Position numbers and translations under genes: made by a program. The notes beneath the pieces are model-generated. The model was not told the origin of the DNA. It saw nothing but the letters and a program-made list of their open reading frames with translations, and did no database searches. Positions 16,961-25,901 of a DNA stretch of 64,000 nt are shown piece after piece; the first letter of the stretch is position 1, and each line of letters begins with the position of its first letter. Source of the stretch: Leadbetterella sp964563435 (GTDB lineage Bacteria; Bacteroidota; Bacteroidia; Cytophagales; Spirosomataceae). The stretch is taken from contig CAZLXI010000026.1 of assembly GCA_964563435.1 (NCBI GenBank), forward strand, positions 5,217 through 69,216. The letters are read 5' to 3'.

Positions 16961-17086
16961 GCGGTTCGCTGCTGCGACAAAATACAAGGCATTGAGGATG
17001 AGGGGGAAGGAGTGTAGTACGGTAGAGACGCAAGATCTTGCGTCTCTACTGAGTTACCGAACGCCGAAACAACGCAGCATTTTGTG
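16961..17086 (+). repeat. Dispersed inverted-repeat element, copy with palindrome at its apex
   Basis: Same family as 21094-21220 and 58109-58286. Shared blocks include GCGGTTCGCYGCTGCGACAA, TGAGGATGAGG and AACAACGCAGCA. In this copy the central CATACTGTAGTATG hairpin of the other copies is replaced by a 28-bp palindrome (17022-17049). The element fills most of the 204-bp gap between two convergent genes. Confidence 0.65.
17022..17049. repeat. GTAGAGACGCAA perfect palindrome, copy 1
   Basis: A perfect 28-bp palindrome with arms GTAGAGACGCAAGA, located inside the larger dispersed element. A second, imperfect copy is at 42608-42634. Confidence 0.75.
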
Positions 17087-17099
17087 CTCTTTTGGAGCA
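17084..17099. terminator. Short hairpin at the convergent gene end
   Basis: GTGCTC pairs with GAGCAC around a TTTG/TTTTG loop, directly next to the stop codon of the permease gene. It is a possible weak terminator. Confidence 0.35.
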
Positions 17100-17100
17100 C

Positions 17101-18342
17101 CTACTTCGCTCGTATTGCGATCACCGGATCCATATTCGCCGCCTGGAAAGCCGGTATCAACCCGGCCACCACACCGATAATGCTGGAGATCACCAGTCCG
17201 AAGATCATATTGGAGGTGGTCAGCACAATGTCCATCGTGCCCAGTTTGATAAAGCTGGCCAGGTACACCAGCAACAAACCGATCAGCCCGCCCAGAAGGC
17301 ATAAAAATACCGCCTCAAACAGGAACTGAAACAAGATAAAGAAATTCTTGGCTCCCAGTGATTTCTGAATGCCGATGATGTTGGTTCGTTCCTTCACGGA
17401 CACAAACATAATATTGGCTATTCCGAAACCTCCTATGAGAAGTGCAAATAAGCCGATCACAAATCCACCGGTCCGGATGGAAGAAAAAATAGTGGTCATG
17501 AAATTAACCAACGCATCGGGCCGGTTCAACGCAAAATTATCTTCCGCCAAAGGTTTCAGTCCTCTCAGTGTACGCATCTGTCCCCTGAGCTCACTCTCCA
17601 GGTTCTCCAACCCTCCCTCCGCATCCATGGCCTTTGCCTGTATGGTACCGGTAAGATTTCCTGAACTGAACATCCGCTTATGCTTCAGAAAAGGGATAAA
17701 TATCTTATCGTCGGGATTACCCCCCACTTCCACCATCTGCTTACCCTTCTTTTCCACTACGCCAATGACCGTAAAATTCTCCCCCTTCACCTTGATCCGC
17801 TGATTTACCGGATCTTCCTCTCCGAACAGGGTTTCTGCCACATTAGCCCCAAGGATAGCCACCGGCCGGGCCGCGTCTATCTCCTGCTCCAGGAAATAAC
17901 GCCCCTTCTCCACGGGTGTCTCATTGATCCTGTCGTACTCAAACGATATCCCCTGCACCAGGCTGCCGAAGCTGTTGCTCTTTCTTTTGGCCGTAGCCGT
18001 ATTCCACGACATGATGGCAATGGCATCTGCTTCCTTCAGGGTATTCTTCAGGCTCCGGAACTCCCGGTAAGTAGGCTGTGGACGCATAAAATATTTCCAC
18101 CACGGATATTCCTGTTCCCCTATACCCCAGGGAAACTTCTCAATGTAAATCGACTGGCTGCCGATAGAGCTCAGACCGGCCTTCACATTGGTTTCCAGGG
18201 AATCTACCATGGTATATACCCCGATAATGGAAAAAATACCTACCGTAACTCCCAGAAGAGAAAGTACCGTACGCAAAATATTGGAGCGCAGCGCCTGCCA
18301 GGCAAACCGGAAACTTTCAAGCGTAAGCCGTAAAAAAAGCAT
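17101..18342 (-). CDS. MacB/FtsX-type ABC transporter permease
   Basis: The product has 413 residues with the MacB layout. One N-terminal transmembrane helix (about 20-42, TVLSLLGVTVGIFSIIGVY) is followed by a large periplasmic MacB_PCD domain (about 45-270). Three C-terminal helices follow (about 283-310, 333-360 and 372-398), containing the FtsX motif with GFGIANIMFVSVKERT and GIQKSLGA. Such permeases work with a LolD/MacB-type ATPase in export or mechanotransduction at the inner membrane. No ATPase partner is adjacent here, so it must be encoded elsewhere. The gene is divergent from the gamma-glutamyltransferase gene. Confidence 0.88.
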   Translation of the reverse strand: MLFLRLTLESFRFAWQALRSNILRTVLSLLGVTVGIFSIIGVYTMVDSLETNVKAGLSSIGSQSIYIEKFPWGIGEQEYPWWKYFMRPQPTYREFRSLKNTLKEADAIAIMSWNTATAKRKSNSFGSLVQGISFEYDRINETPVEKGRYFLEQEIDAARPVAILGANVAETLFGEEDPVNQRIKVKGENFTVIGVVEKKGKQMVEVGGNPDDKIFIPFLKHKRMFSSGNLTGTIQAKAMDAEGGLENLESELRGQMRTLRGLKPLAEDNFALNRPDALVNFMTTIFSSIRTGGFVIGLFALLIGGFGIANIMFVSVKERTNIIGIQKSLGAKNFFILFQFLFEAVFLCLLGGLIGLLLVYLASFIKLGTMDIVLTTSNMIFGLVISSIIGVVAGLIPAFQAANMDPVIAIRAK

Positions 18343-18466
18343 TTACCTATTTTTTTATTGTAAAAGTCACCAAAAAATATGTAGTTTCAAGCCTTATTTT
18401 TACCAAATACGCTTTTAGAACAAACCAACGGTCAATTTTAGGGATTGACGGAAAACCTCGGAACTG

Positions 18467-20242
18467 ATGAAAACCGGATTCTCATTTTTTGTATTTTGTT
18501 TTATTACCTTTCTGCTGGCAGGATCATGTAAAAACGTGCCCAAAAAAGAGGCGTCGAAAGACCTCTTCAACCTGTTTGTTGAAGACCCGAACGCTCAACC
18601 CTTCTATTCAGACAGAAAGGGGGTCTTCGGGAAAAACGGCATGGTCGCATCGGCCCATGAAGAAGCTTCCAAAGCCGGGCTGGAGATCTTACAGGCCGGT
18701 GGCAATGCCATCGATGCCGCCATTGCCACCCATTACGCCCTCGTAGTGGTCTTCCCCTTCGCCGGAAACCTGGGCGGAGGCGGCTTTGCCATCATCCGGG
18801 AACATAACGGAAATCTTCACTCCATCGACTTCCGCGAAAAAGCACCTCTCGCAGCGCATCGCGATATGTACCTCGATAAAGACGGAAACGTCATCGAGGG
18901 CCTTAGCCTGAAAGGCCACCTCGCCAGCGGGGTTCCGGGCTCGGTAGACGGTACCTTTGAGATGCACACCCGGCTGGGAAAAATAGCCTGGGAGAAGATC
19001 CTCGGGCCCGCCATCCGGCTGGCAGAAGAAGGCGTGATCCTTACTGAAAGGGAGGCCAGAGGGCTCAATAACTATAAAAAAACTTTCCTGGAGGTCAACG
19101 GACCGGACCTGCAGTATTTTATCAAACCCGACGGTACAGAATGGAAAAAGGGAGACCTCCTGGTACAAAAAGACCTGGCCGAATGCCTCAAAAGGATACG
19201 GGATAAGGGACGGGAAGGTTTTTACAGCGGCAAAACCGCTGATCTGCTGGTCGCCGAAATGAAAAAAGGCGGCGGGATCATTACCCATGAAGACCTTAAA
19301 CAATATAAATCGGCCTGGCGGAAACCGCTCACGGCAGAATACCGGGGTCATAAAGTGATCTCCATGGCGCCTTCTTCCAGCGGCGGCATAGCACTTATCC
19401 AGATGCTGAAGCTGGTGGAGCAATACCCCTTGCAGCAATGGGGCTGGAACTCCGCCCAAACCGCCCAGGTGATGATCGAAGCGGAAAGAAGAGTGTACGC
19501 CGACCGAGCCAAATGGCTGGGGGATACCGACTTCATTGAAGTGCCTTTAGACCGGCTGATCTCCAAAAATTACCTGAAAGAACGCTGGAAAGACTTCAAC
19601 CCGGAAATTGCCTCCAAAAGCTCGGATATCCGGGGCGGCTCTGTTCCGGGCCATGAATCTATGGAAACCACACACTTCTCCGTAGTAGACAAAGAAGGCA
19701 ATGCTGTTTCACTGACCACCACCATTAACGGCGCTTACGGATCCAAGGTGATCGTAGAAGGGGGGGGCTTCCTCATGAACAATGAAATGGACGACTTCGC
19801 CATCAAGGCCGGGGTGCCCAATATGTTTGGACTGATTGGTAACAAAGCCAATGAAATAGCTCCCGGTAAACGTATGCTGAGTTCTATGACCCCCACCATT
19901 GTTGAAAAAAACGGGAAGCTCTTTATGGTGGTCGGGACTCCCGGTGGGAGCACAATCATGACCTCGGTTTTCCAGACCATTCTTAATGTGATCGACCATA
20001 AAATGACCATGCAACAGTCGGTGAATGCCCTGAAATTTCATCATCAGTGGCTTCCTGACCGTACCGTCTTTGAAAAAGGTGCCTTTTCCGAAACCACGCT
20101 CGCAGAGCTGCGCAAAAAAGGCTACATCATGGATCAGCAAAGCGGCACGCTGGGCCGTATGGACTGCATCCTGGTTTACCCCGACGGCATGCTTGAGGGG
20201 GCATCCGATCCCCGGGCAGATAATACCAGTGTGGGATATTAA
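18467..20242 (+). CDS. ggt: Gamma-glutamyltransferase, lipoprotein form
   Basis: This 591-residue enzyme cleaves or transfers the gamma-glutamyl group of glutathione and related peptides. It has a lipoprotein signal with lipobox LAGSC (Cys21), so it is probably anchored in the outer membrane or periplasm rather than free. The precursor self-cleaves before Thr401 in SMETTHFSVVD, the nucleophile of the small subunit. Supporting motifs are AGGNAIDAAIA (77-87), NLGGGGF (101-107) and NNEMDDF (438-444). The heavy chain would span about 22-400 and the light chain 401-591. It is probably monocistronic; a separate lipoprotein gene follows 66 bp later. Confidence 0.95.
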   Translation: MKTGFSFFVFCFITFLLAGSCKNVPKKEASKDLFNLFVEDPNAQPFYSDRKGVFGKNGMVASAHEEASKAGLEILQAGGNAIDAAIATHYALVVVFPFAGNLGGGGFAIIREHNGNLHSIDFREKAPLAAHRDMYLDKDGNVIEGLSLKGHLASGVPGSVDGTFEMHTRLGKIAWEKILGPAIRLAEEGVILTEREARGLNNYKKTFLEVNGPDLQYFIKPDGTEWKKGDLLVQKDLAECLKRIRDKGREGFYSGKTADLLVAEMKKGGGIITHEDLKQYKSAWRKPLTAEYRGHKVISMAPSSSGGIALIQMLKLVEQYPLQQWGWNSAQTAQVMIEAERRVYADRAKWLGDTDFIEVPLDRLISKNYLKERWKDFNPEIASKSSDIRGGSVPGHESMETTHFSVVDKEGNAVSLTTTINGAYGSKVIVEGGGFLMNNEMDDFAIKAGVPNMFGLIGNKANEIAPGKRMLSSMTPTIVEKNGKLFMVVGTPGGSTIMTSVFQTILNVIDHKMTMQQSVNALKFHHQWLPDRTVFEKGAFSETTLAELRKKGYIMDQQSGTLGRMDCILVYPDGMLEGASDPRADNTSVGY

Positions 20243-20308
20243 TGAAATAAATTCCAACCATCCCGGCCATAATCCGGTCTCTGTAATAAATTAATCAAAC
20301 AATTTATC

Positions 20309-21007
20309 ATGAGAAAAATTATTGCAGTAGTATGGGTGATGTTGGGTTTATCATGTACAAAAGAAGACGACTTCGACCGGATGTCGACGATCATCGACCA
20401 CAACTTTAATACCTCCACAACCGATTGGATCGGCGGGTTTGCAGATTATCCTGAAGGTGTAGAAGAAGACTGGGAATTTTCAGTCACACATTCCCACCTG
20501 CCCTCCCCGCTGGATACCACCAAAAAAGCCGTACGTATCTCCGGCAGTAACCACAGTGACGATCTTTTCATGTACCTGACCCGAAAAGTCAGCCTGCATC
20601 GGCCCGATCAATTGTATAAGGGTACCTTTGAGATCCAGTTCGCCACCAATGCCGCCGAGGAGTCTGTCGGTGTGGGAGGCTCTCCTGCTCACAGCGTTTA
20701 TATGGGCATCGGTCTGGCCTCCGAAGAGCCGAAAAAGGTGCTGGATTCCACGGATGGTCATTACCGGATGAACATTTCAAAAATACAACAGGCGACCGAC
20801 GGGGAAGACATGAAGGTGATCGGCGACATTTCTAACGGCAAACCCGAATCCGAATACACGCTGGTTACCCGCACGGGAGAATTTACCGGGAAAACCGACA
20901 GCCAGGGTAACCTGTGGGTCATCGTGGGTACTGATTCCGGCTTTGAAGCCGTCACTACCCTGTACTATACCCGGATCCGGGTAGAATTAAAGGCGGTGAC
21001 CGAATAA
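20309..21007 (+). CDS. Hypothetical lipoprotein
   Basis: The product has 232 residues, with a short lipoprotein signal ending in lipobox GLSC (Cys16) and then an acidic start (TKEDDFDRM). The body is rich in beta-strand-like segments (FEIQFATNA, LWVIVGTDSG, YYTRIRVELKAV), consistent with a beta-sandwich. I do not recognise a family with certainty. It is likely surface or periplasmic. It lies 66 bp after ggt in the same direction and may be co-transcribed. An inverted-repeat element follows. Confidence 0.7.
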   Translation: MRKIIAVVWVMLGLSCTKEDDFDRMSTIIDHNFNTSTTDWIGGFADYPEGVEEDWEFSVTHSHLPSPLDTTKKAVRISGSNHSDDLFMYLTRKVSLHRPDQLYKGTFEIQFATNAAEESVGVGGSPAHSVYMGIGLASEEPKKVLDSTDGHYRMNISKIQQATDGEDMKVIGDISNGKPESEYTLVTRTGEFTGKTDSQGNLWVIVGTDSGFEAVTTLYYTRIRVELKAVTE

Positions 21008-21093
21008 AGGTAAACGCAGCCGCCCTGGAAGGCCAGGTGACTAAAATGCCGAAGATAAGGCCGTCTGAAAATTATTCGTTGTTTATGGCCCGA

Positions 21094-21220
21094 GAAGATA
21101 TTTAAAAAGCAGGTAAAATGCAAGACGTTGAGGATGAGGACGAAGGAGCATACTGTAGTATGTAACTGAGTCCGAATTCCGAAAACAACGCAGCAGTTTA
21201 CCTGCTTTTTAAACATCTTC
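21094..21220. repeat. Dispersed inverted-repeat element with 24-bp arms
   Basis: The arms at 21094-21117 and 21197-21220 are complementary over 24 bp with a single mismatch (core TTTAAAAAGCAGGTAAA). The interior matches the other family members at 16961 and 58109, including an apex hairpin CATACTGTAGTATG. The right arm ends 1 bp before the stop codon of the ChaN-like gene, so the element sits between two convergent genes and may also act as a terminator. Confidence 0.7.
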
Positions 21221-21221
21221 C

Positions 21222-22085
21222 TTAATACGTTTTGGTCATGTCTTTCGGGATCACCAGGTTAAAATCCGTCCTCACAAAATCGCCCGGCAGCGGTAAGGCA
21301 CTGTCCTCACTTTCCGCCAGGGAGATCACCGCGATCTTCAGATCCGGCCGGGCCTGTTTCAGATACCAGTAAATGCCTCCGTATTGTTTACTATGGAAAT
21401 CTCCGTGATAATGCAGCAGGAGCTTACCGGGCTCCAGATGCTTCAGAATAGACTCCGCCATGGTAGCGTCTTTGATAGCCTGGGCAGCCACAAAATTCAT
21501 GGCCCTTCCCCCCGCATGGTCGCCCATCATGCTTTTCATTTCCTCATATCCCGGTGTTTCGAGCGTCACCACATAGGGCAGCTTTACTACCCATTCCTTC
21601 TCATGCGGTTCCAGAATCAGGCTGTCTACGCCTTTCCGGGCTACCGTGGAAGCATAGCGTCGCGGCACATTTGTAGCCACCATCGGAAGCTTTTTACTTT
21701 TGGCGAAATCCAGCAGAGGCTTATAATCCGTAGGATGATTTTTCCATAAACGGGCCTCTTCCGCTAGCTTCTTATCGTCAGATTCCCCGGCGAGGTAACG
21801 ATTCACGGCCTCCTGGTTGTCGCGCTCAAACATCTCGGCACCCAGCATCAACCGGTCTCCCGCCTTTTCATAGAGTGCTTCCGTGGTTTTAAGCTGCAGC
21901 CAGTGCACGATCGAGCTGTTATGGTATTCTCCAAACAATACCACATCGTATTTTTCAAGCTCCCTGACCATTTTTGCGAAACCCGCAGCCTTTCCTTTCG
22001 AATTATAAATTTTATAGGCCGGGAGATCCTGGGCATGCAGGGAAACCGTATACAACAAAACAGTTAAAGCGAATAATTTCTTCAT
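21222..22085 (-). CDS. ChaN-like haem-binding lipoprotein-family protein
   Basis: The product has 287 residues with a Sec signal peptide (MKKLFALTVLLYTVSLHAQ). The ChaN/EreA-like domain follows: VVLFGEYHNSSIVHWLQL (about 48-65), GAEMFERDNQEAVNRYL (about 80-96), FVAAQAIKDATMAESI (about 195-210) and a histidine-rich LLHYHGDFHSKQYGG (about 220-234). ChaN proteins bind haem pairs at the cell envelope. It is last in the hmu cluster, 85 bp after hmuS, which supports a role in haem capture or storage. Substrate binding is inferred from family and context. Confidence 0.85.
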   Translation of the reverse strand: MKKLFALTVLLYTVSLHAQDLPAYKIYNSKGKAAGFAKMVRELEKYDVVLFGEYHNSSIVHWLQLKTTEALYEKAGDRLMLGAEMFERDNQEAVNRYLAGESDDKKLAEEARLWKNHPTDYKPLLDFAKSKKLPMVATNVPRRYASTVARKGVDSLILEPHEKEWVVKLPYVVTLETPGYEEMKSMMGDHAGGRAMNFVAAQAIKDATMAESILKHLEPGKLLLHYHGDFHSKQYGGIYWYLKQARPDLKIAVISLAESEDSALPLPGDFVRTDFNLVIPKDMTKTY

Positions 22086-22170
22086 CTGGTATTCAAATAG
22101 GATATAAATATACGTGATTTTTAAAAAACAAAGACGCCGCCCGGTCTGAAACGGGGCGGCGTCTTTATAA

Positions 22171-23214
22171 TCACTCTTCCAAAGATCTCACCAACTCCTG
22201 CCACTCCGCCAGCTCGGGAAGTCCCGGCTTACGCTTTCCGAAAAACTGTACAATGATCTCTCTTTTATCGTTAAAGACCTCTACCGCCGTTACGATACCG
22301 TCTTCGGTAGGCTTGCGCACTACCCAGGTCTCATGGATTCGGGCGGTATCCAGGTGGAGATTGAAGTCGGGATCCATCACATTGATCCAGCTTTCGTGCC
22401 AAAGCACCCGCTTCACCTCGCCGGTATGGATCTGGATATTTCCCCGGTTTCCTACAAATACCATGATCGGAAAATCGGCTTTAGCCGCCTTCTCCAATAG
22501 CTCCGCTACTTTTTCATTGCCTATCTTCCCGGCATGATAAGCATCCGGCGCCAGGCGCATGGCCTGCGTACGGCTAACACCGTATTTCCTCAAAAGTCCG
22601 AAGAAATGGTGAGTATCTTTCAGGTCGAGCCAGGCCTGCCTGAAGCCTTCCGTATCGATCTCACTGTCGGATTTCTCCACTGCCGGTGCCGGAATCTCTT
22701 CTACAGCCAGCTCTGAGGTCTGGTCGTCTGAGCGGTATTTTTCCACCAAAGCATCAAAAGCCGCCGGGTCACTATCTTTCGTAAGATAGATCTTGTGAAT
22801 GGCGGAGCCGTCCTTACCGAAAAACTGAAGGCTCTTTTTGTCGCCGTCCACCACCGCGAAAGCCGAAGCCCAGGCGGAAAGGAAGATCCGCATATCTATA
22901 TCATCGCCTACAAAGATCTGGGCATGCGGATTGGAAAAGTCGCCGTTCAGATAAACGCCTTTACGCTCATGAACACACTCATCATTCCGGGTAAGTCCCA
23001 TCACTTTTCCGAGTTGCTCCACATCCAGAAGAATGGCCGCAAACTCATTCCGCAGGCGGGTTACCCCCTTACCCAGATCGGTGACCAGCAGCTCACCTTC
23101 ACTTACGCCCAGCTTCTCAGCCGCATTTCTTATTCTTAACCGGGGATTTTCAGCCTTTAAAGCCCCCCATCTCTCTTTCAGCGAAATTGCCGTTGTTTCC
23201 ATATATTTATCCAA
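22171..23214 (-). CDS. hmuS: Haem-degrading/haem-trafficking factor HmuS-like (HemS/ChuS family)
   Basis: This 347-residue cytosolic protein is built from two tandem HemS/ChuX-type halves (about 25-165 and 190-345), the usual length of HemS/ChuS/HmuS. Each half carries a GDIDMRIFLS- or GNIQIHTGEV-like strand and a SAWASAFAV- or ESWINVMD-like segment. Family members take haem from the importer and either degrade it or pass it on. The start at 23214 (MDKYMETT) could also be the second ATG, four codons later. It lies 12 bp after hmuV in the same operon. Confidence 0.88.
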   Translation of the reverse strand: MDKYMETTAISLKERWGALKAENPRLRIRNAAEKLGVSEGELLVTDLGKGVTRLRNEFAAILLDVEQLGKVMGLTRNDECVHERKGVYLNGDFSNPHAQIFVGDDIDMRIFLSAWASAFAVVDGDKKSLQFFGKDGSAIHKIYLTKDSDPAAFDALVEKYRSDDQTSELAVEEIPAPAVEKSDSEIDTEGFRQAWLDLKDTHHFFGLLRKYGVSRTQAMRLAPDAYHAGKIGNEKVAELLEKAAKADFPIMVFVGNRGNIQIHTGEVKRVLWHESWINVMDPDFNLHLDTARIHETWVVRKPTEDGIVTAVEVFNDKREIIVQFFGKRKPGLPELAEWQELVRSLEE

Positions 23215-23226
23215 ATTTAAAATCTC

Positions 23227-24003
23227 TTAATTTCCAAAAAGGATCACCGGGTGCTGATGGGCCGGGTCTGTCCATATACGACAGGGAAACCCGTAGGCTT
23301 CCGATATGATCTCTCCCGTCAATACCTCTTCAGGAGCCCCCTGAGCCAGCACACTACCATTCTTCATCATCAGCACTTTCGTAGCGAACCGCGCCGCCAG
23401 GTTCAGATCGTGCAACACCGTTACCACGGTATTACCCCTTTTCGCAAAACCTGTCATCAGCTCCAATACCTGGTACTGATGCCTGACATCCAGGTTATTC
23501 AGCGGCTCATCCAGCAACACCAGCTTATGCCCTATCTCGTTCCTCAGTTGGGCCATTACCCGTGCCAGGTGCACCCTTTGTTTCTCTCCTCCCGACAGTG
23601 AATTGTACTCCCTTTCACTCAATTCCCATATTCCCACTTCCTTCATGGCCTCTTCCACCGCCGAAAGATCGGCACTTCCGGGTATCGAGTTAAAATAGGG
23701 ATACCGACCCATGAGAACCACCTCCCGCACCGGCAGGGGAATATCACCGTTATAATGTTGGGAAAATTTCGCCTTATTTTTTGACAAATCCAAAACATCC
23801 CATTCCCTGAAACGCTTCAGCTTAAAATAAATGTCTTCCGTATTCCGGGATATTTCATTCGCCAGCACATTCAGCAGGGTCGATTTTCCCGCGCCGTTCG
23901 GCCCCACGATCACCAGCATATCACCATACTCCACCGACACATCCACTCCTTTAAGAATGGAATAGTTTTTATGTGAATACGATATTTTATGTCCTTTTAC
24001 CAT
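23227..24003 (-). CDS. hmuV: Haem ABC transporter ATP-binding protein HmuV
   Basis: This 258-residue ABC ATPase has Walker A GPNGAGKST (about 34-42), signature LSGGEKQR (about 136-143), Walker B VLLDEP (about 162-167) and an H-loop in TVLHDLN (about 195-201). It fits the FecE/HmuV subgroup that powers BtuC-type permeases. Its first base overlaps the last base of the permease gene, so the two are tightly coupled. The haem assignment rests on neighbours hmuT, hmuU and hmuS; another iron chelate is conceivable. Confidence 0.92.
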   Translation of the reverse strand: MVKGHKISYSHKNYSILKGVDVSVEYGDMLVIVGPNGAGKSTLLNVLANEISRNTEDIYFKLKRFREWDVLDLSKNKAKFSQHYNGDIPLPVREVVLMGRYPYFNSIPGSADLSAVEEAMKEVGIWELSEREYNSLSGGEKQRVHLARVMAQLRNEIGHKLVLLDEPLNNLDVRHQYQVLELMTGFAKRGNTVVTVLHDLNLAARFATKVLMMKNGSVLAQGAPEEVLTGEIISEAYGFPCRIWTDPAHQHPVILFGN

Positions 24004-25037
24004 TACATTGATTTTTTATAGCGGACAAGAATAGCGATAAACACCGGTGCACCCAAAAGGGCGGTCAGTATACCAATGGGTAACTCTGCCGGGGCCACTA
24101 TAGTGCGGCTGATCGTATCGGCAGCCAGCAGCAGCACCGCCCCCCATACGGCCGACAAAGGGAGGATCACCGCGTAATTAGAGCTGAACAGCAATCGCAG
24201 AATATAAGGGATGATCAGCCCTACAAAACCGATCCCTCCCGAAAACGCCACCGCCGTACCCACCATAAGAGCCGAAAGTAGCACGGTTAATCGCTTGACC
24301 CTTTCCACTCTTATGCCCAGATGTTCCGCATCTTTTTCACCCAACATCATCGCATTCAGCGCTTTGCCTTTGGTGACCAGGTAACTGCAGGCTCCCAGCA
24401 TCACCGCAGCCAGGATACCGTTCTTGGTCCAGGTAGCGGCGCCCAGGCTGCCCAGGTTCCAGAAAGTGAGATCACGAAGCTGGTCATCCTTAGCCACATA
24501 TGTCATAAAGCCCACCAGGGCAAAACCCAGGGAAGAGATCGCCACACCGGCCAGCAGCATGATCACCACGCTGGTCCTTCCGCCGCCGGAAGCAATAGTA
24601 TAGACTAGCGAAATGGCGCCCAAAGCGCCGATAAACGCCCCGATACTGACCATAGAATAATGAAGCGCCTCCGGGATAACCAACCTCACCGACTCGCCGA
24701 GTACAATGGTCACAGCAGCCATCAGGGTAGCGCCGGCTGTAACCCCGATCAGGTCGGGCGTGGCCAGCGGGTTCTTGAAAATCCCCTGAAGACTGGTACC
24801 CGAAACCGCCAGAATACTTCCTACCAGCATGGCCATCACCACCCGGGGCAGGCGCACTTTCCCGATGATATAAGCATCCGTGTCAGACACTGACGAATTT
24901 CCGCTCAGAAGGCTCACGGTAATTTTCAGCACGGAAGATTCTTCAAACCGGTAAACGCCCATGTGTAACGACACCCATGCCAGCAACAGCAACACCAGGA
25001 ACGAAACCAACAGGTACAACGGAAGCTTATTCTTCAA
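24003..25037 (-). CDS. hmuU: Haem ABC transporter permease HmuU (FecCD family)
   Basis: This 344-residue inner-membrane permease has about nine to ten hydrophobic helices. It carries the FecCD/BtuC hallmarks RLPRVVMAMLVGSILAVSGT (about 62-81), FKNPLATPDLIGVTAG (about 86-101) and the gating-loop region FVGLIIPYILRLL (about 275-287). It transports haem or iron chelates into the cytoplasm with HmuV and HmuT. It starts 6 bp after hmuT and overlaps hmuV by one base. Confidence 0.92.
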   Translation of the reverse strand: MKNKLPLYLLVSFLVLLLLAWVSLHMGVYRFEESSVLKITVSLLSGNSSVSDTDAYIIGKVRLPRVVMAMLVGSILAVSGTSLQGIFKNPLATPDLIGVTAGATLMAAVTIVLGESVRLVIPEALHYSMVSIGAFIGALGAISLVYTIASGGGRTSVVIMLLAGVAISSLGFALVGFMTYVAKDDQLRDLTFWNLGSLGAATWTKNGILAAVMLGACSYLVTKGKALNAMMLGEKDAEHLGIRVERVKRLTVLLSALMVGTAVAFSGGIGFVGLIIPYILRLLFSSNYAVILPLSAVWGAVLLLAADTISRTIVAPAELPIGILTALLGAPVFIAILVRYKKSM

Positions 25038-25043
25038 AACCCC

Positions 25044-25898
25044 TTACTTTACTCTTTCGGCCAAAGCCTTGTTCAATGCAAGCACAGCTTCTCCTGTCCG
25101 GGGGCCGAAATTGGAGATCAGGCCGCCGTCCAGGGAGATCACCGCCTTATTCTTGCCGGCTGCGGTCTGAACCACTCCCGGCACGGCCAGTAAACCCTCC
25201 ACTCCGCCTAAGCTGACCAGGCCGGAATCAAACAGAAGGATCACATCGGGATTTCCCTGTACCAGGGCTTCAGGAGTAAGCGGTTTAAAATCGTCAAAGC
25301 CGGTAACGGCATTTTCTCCGCCGGCCAGTTGCACGATCTCCGAGAACGGGGTTTTATCACCGGCCACCATCAGGGTACCGGCCCCGCGGGCATAGATAAA
25401 AAGCACTTTGGGTGTTTTCTCAAACTTCTGTACCTGCGCCAGGTCGGCATCGATCTTGTCGGTCAGCGATTTCGTGTCGCTATTCCCCAGCAGCTCGCCC
25501 ACGGTCTCAATAAGATTTTTAGCGCCCGCTACCGAATATTCCTGGTTGATTAGCCTGACTTCGATCCCGGCCTCCTTCAGTTTTGTCTGTAACTCCGGGT
25601 TAAGGTCTTTCGCTGCGGCCACTACCACATCGGGCTGCAGGGCCACAATAGGTTCCAGCGTAATGCTTCGGATATGTCCGAGGTCCTGGGCATGGGTTTT
25701 CACCGATTCAGGGAAGGTGCTGGTGACATCTACGCCTACCAGCTGATCTTCTCCGCCCAGTGCAGCAATGGTCTCCGTTACGGCACCGCTGAGCGATACG
25801 ATCTTCTGCCCGGCTTCTTCTTCTGAATTTTCGGATGAGGTATTACACGAAACCGCGAGTCCTGTCAGCAGAACCAGGCTTAAAGCTATCTTCTTCAT
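25044..25898 (-). CDS. hmuT: Haem ABC transporter substrate-binding lipoprotein HmuT
   Basis: This 284-residue periplasmic-binding protein of the Peripla_BP_2 (FepB/HmuT) type has a lipobox LAVSC (Cys18), so it is anchored to a membrane. Segments KIVSLSGAVTETIAALG (about 33-49), LVGVDVTSTFPE (about 54-65) and VALQPDVVVAA (about 84-94) are typical of the family. It is first in the hmuT-U-V-S-chaN cluster, with a -7 promoter box and a 21-bp palindrome just upstream, which suggests iron control. Confidence 0.9.
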   Translation of the reverse strand: MKKIALSLVLLTGLAVSCNTSSENSEEEAGQKIVSLSGAVTETIAALGGEDQLVGVDVTSTFPESVKTHAQDLGHIRSITLEPIVALQPDVVVAAAKDLNPELQTKLKEAGIEVRLINQEYSVAGAKNLIETVGELLGNSDTKSLTDKIDADLAQVQKFEKTPKVLFIYARGAGTLMVAGDKTPFSEIVQLAGGENAVTGFDDFKPLTPEALVQGNPDVILLFDSGLVSLGGVEGLLAVPGVVQTAAGKNKAVISLDGGLISNFGPRTGEAVLALNKALAERVK

Positions 25899-25901
25899 TT
25901 G

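Noticed and set aside
17680..18333. 217-residue open frame on the plus strand
   Set aside because: It is antisense to the MacB-like permease, which has clear FtsX motifs.
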